A program made the position numbers and the translations under genes. A stretch of DNA of 64,000 nt from NCBI GenBank assembly GCA_013360585.1, contig JABWBH010000037.1:23687-87686 (forward strand), read 5' to 3'. The stretch is from Phycisphaerae bacterium (GTDB taxonomy: Bacteria; Planctomycetota; Phycisphaerae; UBA1845). This document shows positions 8,667-19,272 of this stretch, piece by piece. The notes beneath the pieces are model-generated. The model made no database searches. It had not been told where the DNA came from and saw nothing but the letters and a program-made list of their open reading frames with translations. Numbering within the stretch: position 1 is the stretch's first letter; each line of letters opens with the position of its first letter.

Positions 8667-10400
8667 ATGAAGCTTTCGATGATTTGCGTGGCGGGGTTGG
8701 GGTTCGCGCTGACGGGGCTTTCGGCGGCGGGTCAGGAGGCGCAGCCGCCGGCGGATCCGCGCACCGTGCCGCATGAGACGCAGGACATGACGCCGGACGG
8801 CGAAGTGGAACCGGTGGGCGTCTGCCCGGCGGTGCGGTTCGAGTACGGTCAGGGGCGGTACACCACGGTTCAGGTCAACGTCAACGGTCAGGGCGATAAC
8901 ATCCTCGGCGACGCGGCCAACGAACCGTCGATCGCTGTGGACCCGACGAATCCGAACCGGATGGCGATCGGATGGCGGCAGTTTGACACGGTGAACAACA
9001 ACTTCCGCGAGGCGGGGCGGGCCTTCACGACGGACGGAGGGCAGACGTGGACGTTTCCGGGAGTGCTGACAAACGGAACGTTCCGCAGCGACCCGGTGCT
9101 GGCGGCGGACCGCGCGGGGACGATCTACTACTGCACGCTGAAGAACAATTTCCTGTGCGACATGTTCATCTCCAGCGACGGCGGGGCGACGTTCGGCTCG
9201 CCGATCGCCGCTTACGGCGGGGACAAGGAGTGGATGGCGATCGACACGACCGGCGGGATGGGCGACGGGCACATCTACCTGGCGTGGAGCACGGCGGCGG
9301 GCTGCTGCGGGAACCGGATTTTTACGCGTTCGACGGACGGCGGGCTGAGCTACCTGAACCCGATCACGCTGCCGAGTTCGCCGATCTGGGGAACGCTGGC
9401 GGTGGCGGGGAACGGCGACCTTTACGTTTGCGGGAGCGACGCGTTCTCCACGTTTATTGTCGTGCGTTCGACGAACGCGGATGACCCCGGGCAGACGCCG
9501 ACGTTCTCGACGCGCAACGCTGCAATCAACCTGGGCGGGACGGTCGTGTCGTTCGGCGGACCGAACCCCGAGGGGCTGGCGGGCCAGCTCTACATCGCGG
9601 TGGATACGTCCGGCGGGCCGCGCGACGGACACCTGTACCTGCTCTCCACGGTCGATCCTTCGGGGACGGATCCCGCGGACGTAAAGGTGGTCCGCAGCAC
9701 GGACGGCGGCGCCACCTGGAGCGCGCCCGTGCGGGTCAACGACGATGCGAGCACGACGGCGTGGCAGTGGTTCGGAACGATGTCGATCGCCCCGAGCGGA
9801 CGCCTTGACGCGGTCTGGAACGACACGCGCAACACGGGCAACACGTTCCGCTGCCAGACCTTCTACGCGTACTCGACCGACGGGGGCGCGACGTGGTCGC
9901 CGAACGAAGCCACCGGACCAGTCTGGGATTCCAGCGTCGGCTGGCCGCGGCAGAACAAGATCGGCGACTACTATCACATGATCTCGGATGATCTGGGCGC
10001 GCATCTGGCGTACGCGACGACGCTCAACAACGAGCAGGACGTGTATTACATGCGCGTCGCGGTGGACTGCAACGGCAACGGCGTGCATGACGGCGACGAC
10101 ATCGCCTCCGGTCGCAGCGCGGACGCGAACCGCAACTGGATTCCGGACGAATGCGAAGGGGCGGACTGCGGCCGCATCGACAAGTTCAACGTCGGCTGCA
10201 CCAACGGGCGGCTGAAGGCGAAGGTGGTTTCGACGCTGGCGGCGGGGACGATCCTGACGGTGGACAACAACGGCGACCGGCGGACGCTGACGATCAACGA
10301 CCGCGGCAAGGGGAAGGTCAAGTGGACCGGTCAGAGCGGCGCGCACACGGTGTTCATTGTCGAGTGTCCGCAGTTCACGCGATCAACGACGTGCAATTGA
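8667..10400 (+). CDS. Secreted BNR/sialidase-fold repeat protein with Ca-binding-type tail
   Basis: A 577-residue exported protein. A signal peptide (MKLSMICVAGLGFALTGLSAAG) is followed by a beta-propeller of the BNR type, seen as Asp-box motifs TDGGQTW, SSDGGATF, STDGGLSY and two of STDGGATW. After the propeller comes DCNGNGVHDGDDI...NWIPDEC, a dockerin/EF-hand-like calcium loop typical of planctomycete secreted proteins. It ends in a ~75-residue C-terminal domain (ending KGKVKWTGQSGAHTV...ECP) also found in the secreted protein at 44.2 kb. The ATG was chosen for its signal peptide and GGGGAG ribosome binding site. A catalytic sialidase function is not supported, as no catalytic Tyr/Glu set was identified. 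Confidence 0.85.
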   Translation: MKLSMICVAGLGFALTGLSAAGQEAQPPADPRTVPHETQDMTPDGEVEPVGVCPAVRFEYGQGRYTTVQVNVNGQGDNILGDAANEPSIAVDPTNPNRMAIGWRQFDTVNNNFREAGRAFTTDGGQTWTFPGVLTNGTFRSDPVLAADRAGTIYYCTLKNNFLCDMFISSDGGATFGSPIAAYGGDKEWMAIDTTGGMGDGHIYLAWSTAAGCCGNRIFTRSTDGGLSYLNPITLPSSPIWGTLAVAGNGDLYVCGSDAFSTFIVVRSTNADDPGQTPTFSTRNAAINLGGTVVSFGGPNPEGLAGQLYIAVDTSGGPRDGHLYLLSTVDPSGTDPADVKVVRSTDGGATWSAPVRVNDDASTTAWQWFGTMSIAPSGRLDAVWNDTRNTGNTFRCQTFYAYSTDGGATWSPNEATGPVWDSSVGWPRQNKIGDYYHMISDDLGAHLAYATTLNNEQDVYYMRVAVDCNGNGVHDGDDIASGRSADANRNWIPDECEGADCGRIDKFNVGCTNGRLKAKVVSTLAAGTILTVDNNGDRRTLTINDRGKGKVKWTGQSGAHTVFIVECPQFTRSTTCN

Positions 10401-10463
10401 CGGATGGGCGAACTGATCGACCGACGCCGGTGCGGCGGCAAAGCCCTGTCGTTAACGGAAAAG

Positions 10464-10490
10464 AACCGCTTCCTGACAGGCGCGGCTCTG
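10464..10490 (+). repeat. Dispersed ~26-bp repeat, copy 4
   Basis: AACCGCTTCCTGACAGGCGC plus GGCTCTG, one of seven similar intergenic copies. Confidence 0.6.
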
Positions 10491-10578
10491 TTTCAGGCGG
10501 GGCGGGATCTTTGCGTCGAAACGTCGGCGGCCGCACGGCGCCTGAGTCGGATTGAGATTCTCGGATTGAGATTCAAGG

Positions 10579-11679
10579 ATGACGCAGCGAGAGGTCTGGC
10601 TGGAGGGCGTCGCGGCGCGCGGAGGGGCGCTGCGGGAGGTGGGCGGCATCCGTGTTCCGGCGCGGTTCGCGTCGGCGACGGAGGACGGCGCGGCGACGGC
10701 GGACGAGTGCGCGGCCGTGTCGCGCGGGCGGGCCCTGTGCGATCGGACGCACCGGGGACTGATCCGCGTTACGGGGAAGGACCGAGCGGCGTGGCTGCAC
10801 AATCTGGTGACGAACCAGGTGAAGCCGCTTTCCCCGGGCGAGGGCAATTACGCCTTTGCGCTGAACGTCAAGGGGCGCATTCTTTTCGATCTCGTCTATC
10901 TCGTTCGGGCTGAGGACATTCTGCTGGATATCGAACGCCGCCTGCTGACGGATGCGCTGAAACACTTCAACAAGTACATCATCATGGAGGACGTGGCGCT
11001 GACGGATCTGTCGGCGGAGACGTGCCGGATCGGCGTGCTGGGGTCTGGCGCGGGCGAGGCGGCGACCGCTGCGGGATGGGCGACGGCGGAGAACGCGGCG
11101 CTGTATCAGTCCGGTCTTCTTTCGGATCCGGCTGGGGAATGCGTCGCGTGGCGCAGCGACTTCTGCGGCGTGCGGGGGTATGAAGTTTCGTTCCCCTCGC
11201 GGGAGTGGAACACGGTAGCGGCGCGGTTGGCAGCGGCGGGGGACGCGGCGTGGATCGGCTGGGATGCGGTCGAGGCGCTGCGCATCGAGCAAGGCGTCCC
11301 GGCGTACCCGAACGAGATCAATGAGGCGGTTCTGCCGGCGGAGACGGGGCAACTCGCCCGCGCGGTCAGTTTCAACAAGGGATGTTATCTCGGTCAGGAG
11401 ATCGTCGAGCGGATGCACGCGCGGAAGGCGGTCTCGCGGGGGCTGGTGCGGCTGATCTTCGACGACGGCGACCCGCCCGCACCGGGGTCGCCGGTTCTGG
11501 ATGCCGACGGACAGGTCATCGGAGAAGTGACAAGTTCATGTCGCTCTGTCCGTCTTTCCCGCCCGGTCGCGCTGGCCTACGTGAAAGCGACGGCGGCGCG
11601 CGACAAGACGCAACTGGCCGTCAACAACGGCGCGGAGCGGCGCACCGGCGTCGTGGCGTCGTCGCCTTCTGCCGTCTGA
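10579..11679 (+). CDS. ygfZ: YgfZ/GcvT-type folate-binding protein
   Basis: A 366-residue protein of the YgfZ/Iba57/CAF17 family, which uses tetrahydrofolate and assists assembly or repair of iron-sulfur enzymes. The family signature K-G-C-Y-x-G-Q-E is present (NKGCYLGQEIVERMHAR, about residues 265-281). The N-terminal GcvT-like fold is seen around DRTHRGLIRVTGKDRAAWLHNL. It lacks the catalytic features that would make it a glycine-cleavage T protein, and no gcvH or gcvP is nearby. It is monocistronic, with a weak ribosome binding site. Confidence 0.85.
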   Translation: MTQREVWLEGVAARGGALREVGGIRVPARFASATEDGAATADECAAVSRGRALCDRTHRGLIRVTGKDRAAWLHNLVTNQVKPLSPGEGNYAFALNVKGRILFDLVYLVRAEDILLDIERRLLTDALKHFNKYIIMEDVALTDLSAETCRIGVLGSGAGEAATAAGWATAENAALYQSGLLSDPAGECVAWRSDFCGVRGYEVSFPSREWNTVAARLAAAGDAAWIGWDAVEALRIEQGVPAYPNEINEAVLPAETGQLARAVSFNKGCYLGQEIVERMHARKAVSRGLVRLIFDDGDPPAPGSPVLDADGQVIGEVTSSCRSVRLSRPVALAYVKATAARDKTQLAVNNGAERRTGVVASSPSAV

Positions 11680-11756
11680 CGTCGCCGCAGCCGGTCCATC
11701 ATCGTCAGGTCCGGGGCCGGTTGGCGCACTCGTTCGGATCCGTCGGACTCCGATCG

Positions 11757-12143
11757 TCAGGATTTCGGCACCTGCGGTTCGAGGGCGCGCAGGTAGCGGA
11801 AGTCGAAGATGCCCGCGTCGTGTCCGTCGGACCAGTGAAGCTGGATCGCGTAGTTCCCGGCGAGTTCCGCCCCGGTGACGCGAGGGGTCGGCTGGTTCGG
11901 GGCGATATTAAGGACCGGCAGCAGCGTGCGCTCCTCGCGCTGGGTGCGGCAGGTGGCGCAGGGGCAGTAACGGCGCAGCAGCGCGACGGGGTAAGCGACG
12001 GTGGCGCCATCCCTCCAGCGGACGGTCAGCGTCTGCTCCGCACGGTTGAGCTTCAGATCGACCGGTGCGACCGCGTCCTCGTCGAAGGAGGTCTGGCGGA
12101 CGGTTCGGTCGAGCTGCGGCGCGTCGGACGGTTCAGCGGGCAA
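11757..12143 (-). CDS. DUF971 domain protein
   Basis: A 128-residue protein in which residues about 28-120 form a DUF971 domain, the small fold also found at the N-terminus of gamma-butyrobetaine hydroxylase. The cysteines in YCPCATC near the middle may bind zinc or an iron-sulfur cluster. Proteins of this family are often near iron-sulfur cluster genes, though none is adjacent here. Its ATG lies inside the 3' end of the upstream protease gene (11-base overlap), so the two are probably translated together. The biochemical role is unknown. Confidence 0.85.
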   Translation of the reverse strand: MPAEPSDAPQLDRTVRQTSFDEDAVAPVDLKLNRAEQTLTVRWRDGATVAYPVALLRRYCPCATCRTQREERTLLPVLNIAPNQPTPRVTGAELAGNYAIQLHWSDGHDAGIFDFRYLRALEPQVPKS

Positions 12144-13467
12144 CGATCTGTCCCTCCAGCAACCGCGCCCGGGCGCGTTGCACGCGGACGATCCCGACGT
12201 CGGCGCGCATGCCCCTGGTGAACGACTCGATCAACGAACCGAACTGCTCCACGCTCCGCACGCGGTACGACCCGAGAGTATAAAGCAGGTCTCCCGGCTG
12301 CAACCCGGCCCGCGACGCCGGGCTTCCCGCCTCGACTTCGGTCACGACGACGCCCTCGTCGCGCGACCAGCCGAGCCGGCTGGCCACCTCCTGCGAGAGA
12401 TTCTCGACGCGCACGCCGAAAAGCCGCTGTGCAAGCTGGCGTCCGTCGAGCGCCGGCATCGGTTCAAGACGGATGCGTGCCGAGCCCGGCCGCCCGTCGC
12501 GCACAAATCGGACGTTGACGACATCGCCCGGGTTGTGCGCCAGCAGCGTCATGTAGAAGTCCGTCCCGGACGAGAGCGGACGATCATCCAGCGCGAGAAG
12601 AACGTCGCCCGCCGCCAGCCCCGCGCGGGCCGCCGGCGTCTCTCCTCGGACCTGCACGACGCGCGGCTCATCCGGTGCGACGCGCAGGCCCAACTGCGTC
12701 CGCTTCACTTTTTCGGGATCGAGCAGATCCGGCATCAGGCGTCGCAACTGATCCACCGGGATGGCGAACCCGATGTTCTGGGCGTCGGTGCGGATCGCGG
12801 TGTTTACGCCGATCAACTCGCCGAGCACGTTCAGCAGCGGACCGCCCGAGTTTCCGGGGTTGATGCCCGCGTCGGTCTGGATGAGGTCTCCGTAAAGCAC
12901 GCGGCCGTTGAAGTCGAGATCGCGGTGCAGGGCGCTGATGACGCCCGTGGTGACGGTGTTCTGCATGCCGACCGGATTGCCGACGGCGATCGTGGTCTCG
13001 CCGATCATCAGGTCGTCGCTGCGTCCGAGGGGGATCGTCGTGAGCGGGCGCGGCGCCTCGATTTTCAGGACCGCCAGATCATGCCGCGTGTCCCGGGCGA
13101 CGACCTCCGCCGCGTAACGCGCCCCGTCGGCGAAACTGACCTCCAGGTCCGCGCCCTGCGCGGCGACATGGGCGTTGGTCACGATGTATCCGGCGGGATG
13201 AATGACGAACCCGCTGCCGATGTTGGTGCGCTGCGTGGTCATCGGTCGCCGCGGCAGGTTGAACATCTCCTCCAGCGCAAGCCCGCCCCACCGCTGAACC
13301 TGAATCTCCTGGCTGGCGGTGATGTTCACCACGGCGTCCCGGACCTTCTCGCAGGCCTCGACGATGGGCGTGCGCCGCAGCGCAAGGCGCGGATCCGAAG
13401 GCGTGTCTTCGCTCAGGCGGCCCGTCAGGATTGCCGCAAGACAAAGAAAGATTCGTGCTCCCGACAT
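12133..13467 (-). CDS. HtrA/DegP-type serine protease with two PDZ domains
   Basis: A 444-residue trypsin-fold (S1C) protease that should act outside the cytoplasm on misfolded envelope proteins. The triad is His100 (VTNAH), Asp130 (RHDLAVLK) and Ser207 (GNSGGP). Two PDZ domains follow, at about 258-345 and 350-435 (GETPAARAGLAAGDVLLALD; GSPASRAGLQPGDLLYTLG). The N-terminus (residues 1-17) is short and hydrophobic, a possible signal peptide or anchor. It overlaps the DUF971 gene. No heat-shock or envelope-stress promoter was recognised. Confidence 0.93.
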   Translation of the reverse strand: MSGARIFLCLAAILTGRLSEDTPSDPRLALRRTPIVEACEKVRDAVVNITASQEIQVQRWGGLALEEMFNLPRRPMTTQRTNIGSGFVIHPAGYIVTNAHVAAQGADLEVSFADGARYAAEVVARDTRHDLAVLKIEAPRPLTTIPLGRSDDLMIGETTIAVGNPVGMQNTVTTGVISALHRDLDFNGRVLYGDLIQTDAGINPGNSGGPLLNVLGELIGVNTAIRTDAQNIGFAIPVDQLRRLMPDLLDPEKVKRTQLGLRVAPDEPRVVQVRGETPAARAGLAAGDVLLALDDRPLSSGTDFYMTLLAHNPGDVVNVRFVRDGRPGSARIRLEPMPALDGRQLAQRLFGVRVENLSQEVASRLGWSRDEGVVVTEVEAGSPASRAGLQPGDLLYTLGSYRVRSVEQFGSLIESFTRGMRADVGIVRVQRARARLLEGQIVAR

Positions 13468-13641
13468 AAGATTCTCGCTTATCCGCCGCTGAAATGCGTG
13501 ATCTTCAATCGCGTGCGGCGTTCATGTTTCAAAGACGATCGTCCGTGGGTGATCCTGTCAGAGCGATCCCCCGAGGCCGGCGGAACGCGGGGAGCGGCGT
13601 GGGCGTCGTGTACGCACCATCCTCGACGGAGCGCCGTGAAC

Positions 13642-14484
13642 TTACCCGGAAGCGTCCGGCGATCCGCCCGCCGCGGGCCACGCCTTCTCCACCGCGGCCC
13701 GGACGATCCTCGCATCGAAGTAATTCGTCGACATGCCCGCATCCACGACAAGCCCCTGCGCGTTGATTCCGGCGGAACGCTCGGAAAGCAGAAAAACCGC
13801 CGCGTCAGCGACTTCCTCGGTGCGCACGGCCTGCCGCCGCAGCGTCGCCTGCTCCGCGTAAAGGTAGTAGTCGAGATAATCCGGAATGCCCGCCGAGGCG
13901 CTGGTCTTGAGCAGACCGGCGCACACCGCGTTAAAACGCACCCGCGAGAACCGACTGAACGACTTCGCGAGGAAGCAGAGGGCCGAGTCCAGCGCCGCTT
14001 TGGCGGGCGCCATGTAACCGTAAGGCTCGGCTGCCATCCGGGTCGTCGAGATCGAGATCGTTACGACCGACGCCTCGTGGCTCAACACGGGTTTCAGCGC
14101 ATTGGACAGCGCCACGAGCGAGTAACACGACACCTCGACGGCCTGGAGGAAATCCTTGCGACAGACTTCGTGAAACCGCCCCGTGAATCCTTCGTAGTTG
14201 GCGAACGCCACGGAATGAAGGAACCCGTCGAGCGCGATGCGTCGTCCGGCGATGGCGGTCGCGAGGCTCTGAATTTGCGCGTCGCTTTGCACGTCGCAGA
14301 CGAATATCTCCCGATCCGGAAGAAGCTTCCGGACGCCTTCGCGGCGCGCCTCGGAGCGCACGCTGTAAAGCACGGTCGCGCCCTGCTCCTCGAGGCGCTG
14401 GGCGACGTGCCACGCGACGCTCTTGCGGTTGGCGACGCCGAGCACGAGGAAGGTTTTGCCCGCCAGGTTCAGAAAGCTCGTCAT
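13642..14484 (-). CDS. fabI: Enoyl-ACP reductase (NADH), FabI type
   Basis: A 280-residue short-chain dehydrogenase-fold enzyme that reduces trans-2-enoyl-ACP in the last step of the fatty acid elongation cycle. The cofactor site is [13 protein letters not shown] (residues 13-25), the FabI variant of the Rossmann glycine motif. The active site has Tyr155 and Lys162 in the Y-x6-K spacing that separates FabI from ordinary Y-x3-K dehydrogenases. Its ATG overlaps the stop of the upstream fabZ (ATGA), so the two are translationally coupled and should act consecutively. Confidence 0.92.
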   Translation of the reverse strand: MTSFLNLAGKTFLVLGVANRKSVAWHVAQRLEEQGATVLYSVRSEARREGVRKLLPDREIFVCDVQSDAQIQSLATAIAGRRIALDGFLHSVAFANYEGFTGRFHEVCRKDFLQAVEVSCYSLVALSNALKPVLSHEASVVTISISTTRMAAEPYGYMAPAKAALDSALCFLAKSFSRFSRVRFNAVCAGLLKTSASAGIPDYLDYYLYAEQATLRRQAVRTEEVADAAVFLLSERSAGINAQGLVVDAGMSTNYFDARIVRAAVEKAWPAAGGSPDASG

Positions 14485-14936
14485 GTGCCCGCTCCCGCCG
14501 CCGCATCTGCCGGGCGCGTCCGCGTCACGGCGAACTTGCAGCGCAGCGCCGTCTCGTCCTCGATCGACGCTTTGCCCGTCATGAAGAACGCGCCGCCGAG
14601 TTCTTCGTCCAGCGCAACGTGAATCCGAAGACGATCGCCCGGCCTGACGACGCGCTTGAACTTCGCCTCCAGGATGCGGGTCACGATCGGGACGGAACCC
14701 TCCTCCGCGGCCGCATTGCGCCGCCGCATCAGGATCGCCCCGGCCTGAAGGCAGCATTCGCAAAGAAGCACCCCGGGCATGACCGGGTCGCCGGGAAAAT
14801 GCCCGGAAAAGAAGGCGAGATCCGGGGTGGCGTGAAACACCGTCGTGATGGCGTCCTCGCCGATCTCGACCACATCGTCAACAAAAAGAAACGGGGGACG
14901 GTGCGGAAGCAGCGCCAACCAGTCGGCTCGGTTCAT
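14481..14936 (-). CDS. fabZ: 3-hydroxyacyl-ACP dehydratase, FabZ-like
   Basis: A 151-residue hotdog-fold dehydratase that makes the enoyl-ACP substrate of FabI. The active-site His46 lies in [12 protein letters not shown] and the catalytic Glu60 in [24 protein letters not shown] near the start is also typical. The frame is open further upstream, but family alignment puts the start at this ATG or at one 9 bases earlier (MPF), and neither has a clear ribosome binding site. The ATGA overlap with fabI is strong evidence for a shared transcript. A role restricted to FabA-like or specialised acyl chains cannot be excluded. Confidence 0.88.
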   Translation of the reverse strand: MNRADWLALLPHRPPFLFVDDVVEIGEDAITTVFHATPDLAFFSGHFPGDPVMPGVLLCECCLQAGAILMRRRNAAAEEGSVPIVTRILEAKFKRVVRPGDRLRIHVALDEELGGAFFMTGKASIEDETALRCKFAVTRTRPADAAAGAGT

Positions 14937-15000
14937 GAAGGGCATCTTAGGGCGCGACGGCGTGGTTTGCACGTCGCAGGCGGCCCTCGAAACACGCCGG

Positions 15001-15966
15001 TCAACCCTCCGCGGCCGGAATCGCCGACAGATCCCGCCGCGCTGCGTCGTCAAGACTGACGTTAAGCGCCGCCAGGTTTTCTCGAAGCTGCGACAACCGG
15101 GTCGCGCCGAGGATGACGCTGGAGACGCCGGGCTGCTCCAGCGCCCACGCCAGCGCCGCTTGCGCTCGCGTACACCCGAGACGGTCCGCCACCGGCTGCA
15201 CCGCCCGCGCCCGCTCGACGTTCTCCGGCGTCACGAGCTTGTCGCGCAGCCAGTCCAGGCGGGACATGCGCGCGTCCTTCGGCACGCCGTCGTCGTACTT
15301 TCCGGTCAGCAGTCCCGACGCCAGCGGACTCCAGACCACCGCGCCCATCCCGTGCCGCTCCAGCGCCGGCTGCACGTCCTCGAGGTACTTGCGGCGATAG
15401 AGGATTGAAAGCTGAGGCTGCTCGACCTGCGGAGCGTGAAGATGGCGCCGATCGCACAGCGCGCGAACGTCGTTCACCTGCGCGCCCGTCCACTCACTGG
15501 TGCCCCAGTAAAGCACCTTGCCCTGACGGATCGCGTCGTCCATCGCTCGGGCGGTCTCCTCCAGCGGCGTTTCCTCGTCGAAGCGGTGGCAGAAATAAAG
15601 GTCGAGGTAATCCACCCCGATCCGCTCGAGGCTTCGGTCGATCGACTCCAGGATATGCTTGCGCGACAGGCCGCGGTCGTTCACGTCGTCGCTCATCGGG
15701 AAGTAGACCTTCGTCGAGATCACCAGCTCGTGTCTGGGAAACTCGCGCAGGACGCGGCCCATCGCTTTCTCGGCCTTGCCTTTTTCGTAGACGTCGGCGA
15801 TGTCGAAAAAGTTGACGCCCGCGTCGAACGCGGCGGTGATGAGGCGGCGCGTCGCGGCGCGGTCGGTGATGCTCCCGCCGAACGTCGTCCAGCCGCCCAG
15901 GCCGAACACGCTGACGCGTGTACCGCACTTGCCCAGCGGACGATATTGCATCGTGATGTCCTTCAT
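15001..15966 (-). CDS. Aldo/keto reductase
   Basis: A 321-residue NADPH-dependent aldo/keto reductase of the YghZ/Kv-beta-like group. The catalytic tetrad is visible as Asp and Tyr in FFDIADVYEKG, Lys in ISTKVYF and His in YFCHRFDEETP. The C-terminal VSSVILGATRLSQLREN loop contacts the cofactor. An earlier in-frame TTG was passed over because AGGAGG lies within it and 7 bases ahead of this ATG. The gene sits 64 bases upstream of fabZ on the same strand, so the three may be one transcript. The natural substrate is unknown. Confidence 0.9.
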   Translation of the reverse strand: MKDITMQYRPLGKCGTRVSVFGLGGWTTFGGSITDRAATRRLITAAFDAGVNFFDIADVYEKGKAEKAMGRVLREFPRHELVISTKVYFPMSDDVNDRGLSRKHILESIDRSLERIGVDYLDLYFCHRFDEETPLEETARAMDDAIRQGKVLYWGTSEWTGAQVNDVRALCDRRHLHAPQVEQPQLSILYRRKYLEDVQPALERHGMGAVVWSPLASGLLTGKYDDGVPKDARMSRLDWLRDKLVTPENVERARAVQPVADRLGCTRAQAALAWALEQPGVSSVILGATRLSQLRENLAALNVSLDDAARRDLSAIPAAEG

Positions 15967-16047
15967 GCTCCCCTCCTGCAAAGGCGCGTCGCGAACTTCA
16001 CGCGAGAAATATCACCTGCGACTTTCGCGGTTCGCCCGGCGCCTCCG

Positions 16048-19000
16048 TCAGGGAGCGTTCGTACCCGAAGCGCCGGCAAGTTGAAAGCGGTCCTTCTCCT
16101 GCGTCACCCCGAACACGGCGAGTTCCGACCGCTTCGGCGCCAAGGCGTCAACAATGCGCTTCATGTCCTGCTCCGCCTCTCGCAACCGCACCCGGAACGT
16201 ACTCATCTGCGCTTCGAGCGCTTCGCGCTGTCGGGCGATCTTCTCGAATTCCGGTCCGCCGCGCTGACCTCCCCCTCCCCGGCCGCCCTGCCGCGCGACC
16301 AGTTCCGCCGCCTTGCGGTCCAGCTCCTTCATCTCCGCCACCATCTCCTTCAGATCAGCGGTCAGACCCTGCGAAAGCGCATCCAGCTTGAACCACTCCG
16401 CGAGCAACGACCGGGCGTCCGCTGCGGCATTGTTATACTGAATGACGATGCCTGATAACCCTTCCGGAAGCTCGACGGGCGCAACCGTGTAAACGCCGCG
16501 TTCCCGTGAAGTTTGCGCGGGTCGCGCCGGCGTCGGATCAGAAAGACGGGTCGGTCCGCTCGCCGCGTCCGGTGCGATCGCGTACATCATCAAATCAAGG
16601 TATCCCGCGTCCGCCGTGCGCCCCGCCCTCCGCGCCACGGTCATGCCGTCACGAAGCGCGCCAAGCACCGCATCTGTCAGATCCTTCGTCTGAGGATCGT
16701 CGGAACGAAGACGGCGCAACGCCGCGAGACCTGAGACCGCAGCGGAAAACGTGCCCGCGTTCGCCCAGCGCCGGATCGAGTCCGCTAGCGAACCCGTCGA
16801 TCGGGTTCGAATGACCTCCTGGATCACCACCGATCTCGGGTCGTCGCTTGCGCTGTCGTAACGCCAGAGGACCAGGTTCCGAAGAAGCGCGGCCGACTCC
16901 CGCGGTCCGTAAGCGGGCGTTTCATAAAGAAAGGCGCCGCTTCCGGTGGCGAGAAGGTCAAACGACGTCAGAATGACGACGGGCCTGCCGCCGACTTCGA
17001 CCGCCTCGATCCGCGGTCCCGTCCCTTTTAACGCTGACCGTCCCCAGCGGTTCGGCGCGAAGTCACCGAGGCGCGTCCCTCCCGGAATCTCCCCCGTCAA
17101 GACGGGATGATCCGCCGGAAACTCGCGCCGGCTTCCGCCGAGTCGTTCCGCCAACACCCCCAGCAGGCGATGTGCGGCATCATCAGACGACGGGCTGAAC
17201 GAAGGGGTCTCGATCCAGATCAACGCCCCGCCCCGGGCCAACTCAACAAGCCGGTCCCGCGTCGACGCATCCGGATCCGCCTCGCCCCGCGCCTCCACGT
17301 AAACCAGATCGACCGCAGCGTCGGGCGCCAGGTCGGAAAGATCGCAGGTGACGAGGCTCAACCCGGTCTCGTGATCGAGACGCCGAGCGATCGCGTCCCA
17401 GCGCCCCGCCGTCGTCTCACGCCCCCGCCCCGGACACAGCGACGCAATCATCAAGTGTCCTCTCGCCGGAGCCGCCGGTCCGGAAAGCTCCGGTGGACGA
17501 AGACGCTTCGGAAGGTGGGGATACTCCGGCGCGGCGCAAAGCCGCAGGTTCGTCATGATGTTGAACAAGTCCGGGTGACGCTCGTCGAGGTTCTGGTGCC
17601 ACGCCCCGGCGATGTCCGTCGGGCACAGGTACACGCACGTCCTTCGGTCGTCGCCGATCCCTTCGATCCGCAGTTCCCCTGCGAGTTTCGAGGACTCCTC
17701 CGACGGCAGGGCCGTGTATACGGGGTGTGCGGGTGGCAACGCGGAGAACGTCCAGGCGCGGTCGGCGAAGACCTCGGCGCAGATTTGACGAAACCCCGAC
17801 GAGAATCGCTCGGACGCCAGATCGGCGTGTGCAAAGATCGTCCCCCCTGCGTCAACGTACTCCCGCAGCCGCAGCTTCTGCGCCGGCGACAGCGACGGCC
17901 GGTCGAATCCGCTGATAAGCAGGATCGGCGCGTCCAACCAGTCCGACAGGGGAGCCTCGACCGAGACGACCTGCCACTTGTATATCCGCTCGTGCTTCGC
18001 GGAGAGGTGGCTGGTGAGAAAATGAAGATCCCGGTAATACCGGTTCCAGTCCTCGCTCGCTCCGTAACGAAGCTTCGCAAAAAGCACCGGCGCCCGGCCG
18101 TAAGTCAGAAACAGAAGGTGAAACGCTTCGTTGATCGTTCCCGACTGCCCCGGCGAAATCGACTGCACACCCGCCCGGTACCAGTCCACGCTGCCGATCA
18201 ACTTCCTCCCGGACGCGACACCGAGGCGCTCCAGCCCGAAAAGCTGGTAAGGCCCCCCAGCCAGGAGATCATGCTCGGCCAGCCACCCGAACCCGCGCTG
18301 CGCGGCACGCAGCGCACGCTCCACATCTTCGCTTCCGCGCCCGCGCGACGGCACGCCGTGCAGCCGTGTGTAAGGCGGCTCCTTCCGGACAAGATGCTGC
18401 GACATCGTTACCAGCAGGGTGTTCACGCCCGCGGTCGTCATCGTAGCCGTTCCGGCAGACTCGCCCCTGTAAGACCAGCTCCCGTCGTCATTCTGGTGCG
18501 TCAGCCAGTGCCGCAGGACGGAACTTCAGCCGACGCCGTTTCGGCCGCCCACAATCCCAGCACCGCGAACTGCGAACATGAGTGATCGCCGCTTGTGCCC
18601 TCCGCGTCGTATCCGTAAAACCCGTCGCTCTTGATCGCCCCGACCAGCCAGTCCGTGTCCGCCTGAAGCAGTCGGCGGTACTCGCGGCGGCGTTCATCTT
18701 CGCCGGTACGCGACGCCAGCAGCGCCCAGACTCCCGCCCGGAGACTCCGGCTGTAGGTGCCGGGCAGCGGGTGCTCGGCCAGGTAGCGGACGGCGCGCTC
18801 GATCGTCTCATCATGCCAGGGAACTCCAGCGGACAGCAGGGCGAACGTCACCAGCGCCGTCACGCCTCCCGCGTGAACGCCATCCAGTTCGTCGGAGAAC
18901 GCGCCTCGTTTCGTCCCGTCAACAACCTGTGCCGCCTTCAAACTCCGGATGAGTTCCTCCATCCTCATGTCCACGTGCGCGTCATCGGGCGGAATTGCTC

Positions 19001-19103
19001 CTGAGACGCCGCATCCGAAGGCGCAAACCGCCCCCAGAAAGACCCCCTTCCGGTGATGTCGGATTGTTCGCACGTCCGGCGCCCCCAGACCTCGCCTTGC
19101 CAC
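16048..19103 (-). pseudogene. DUF4159 protein with N-terminal prenyltransferase-like repeats, split by a frameshift
   Basis: Two adjacent frames are pieces of one gene. The upstream piece (to 18501) has a signal-like N-terminus and terpenoid-toroid-type repeats (AVRYLAEHPLPGTYSRS, SDGFYGYD, SCSQFAVLGLWAA). The downstream piece has no start of its own: its frame stays open back to 18525 and reads LRHWLTHQNDDGSWSYRG, the expected next toroid repeat. It then runs through a DUF4159 domain (VVSVEAPLSDWLDAPILLISGF) and ends in a coiled coil with RGGRGGGGQRGG. A one-base shift between 18504 and 18525 rejoins them into a ~1,017-residue protein. No slippery heptamer was seen, so a real mutation or a sequencing error is more likely than programmed frameshifting. 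Function of the family unknown. Confidence 0.8.
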
Positions 19104-19272
19104 CGCTGTCTCTCTGCTATCGGATTATTCGAGGATCGGCCTTGCCGTTCCAGGGAGGGGCTGACCTGGTGTCCCCCCAGCCCGTGGCGTCTTACCAGAT
19201 TGCCCCCGAAGAATGATTGCAAGCTGCCCCCAGCCTGCTGACAATGCGACACTTATGCAAGGAGGCCTGAAC

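Noticed and set aside
12001..14622. 873-codon plus-strand frame across htrA and fabI
   Set aside because: Crosses two genes with clear catalytic motifs on the other strand; shadow frame.
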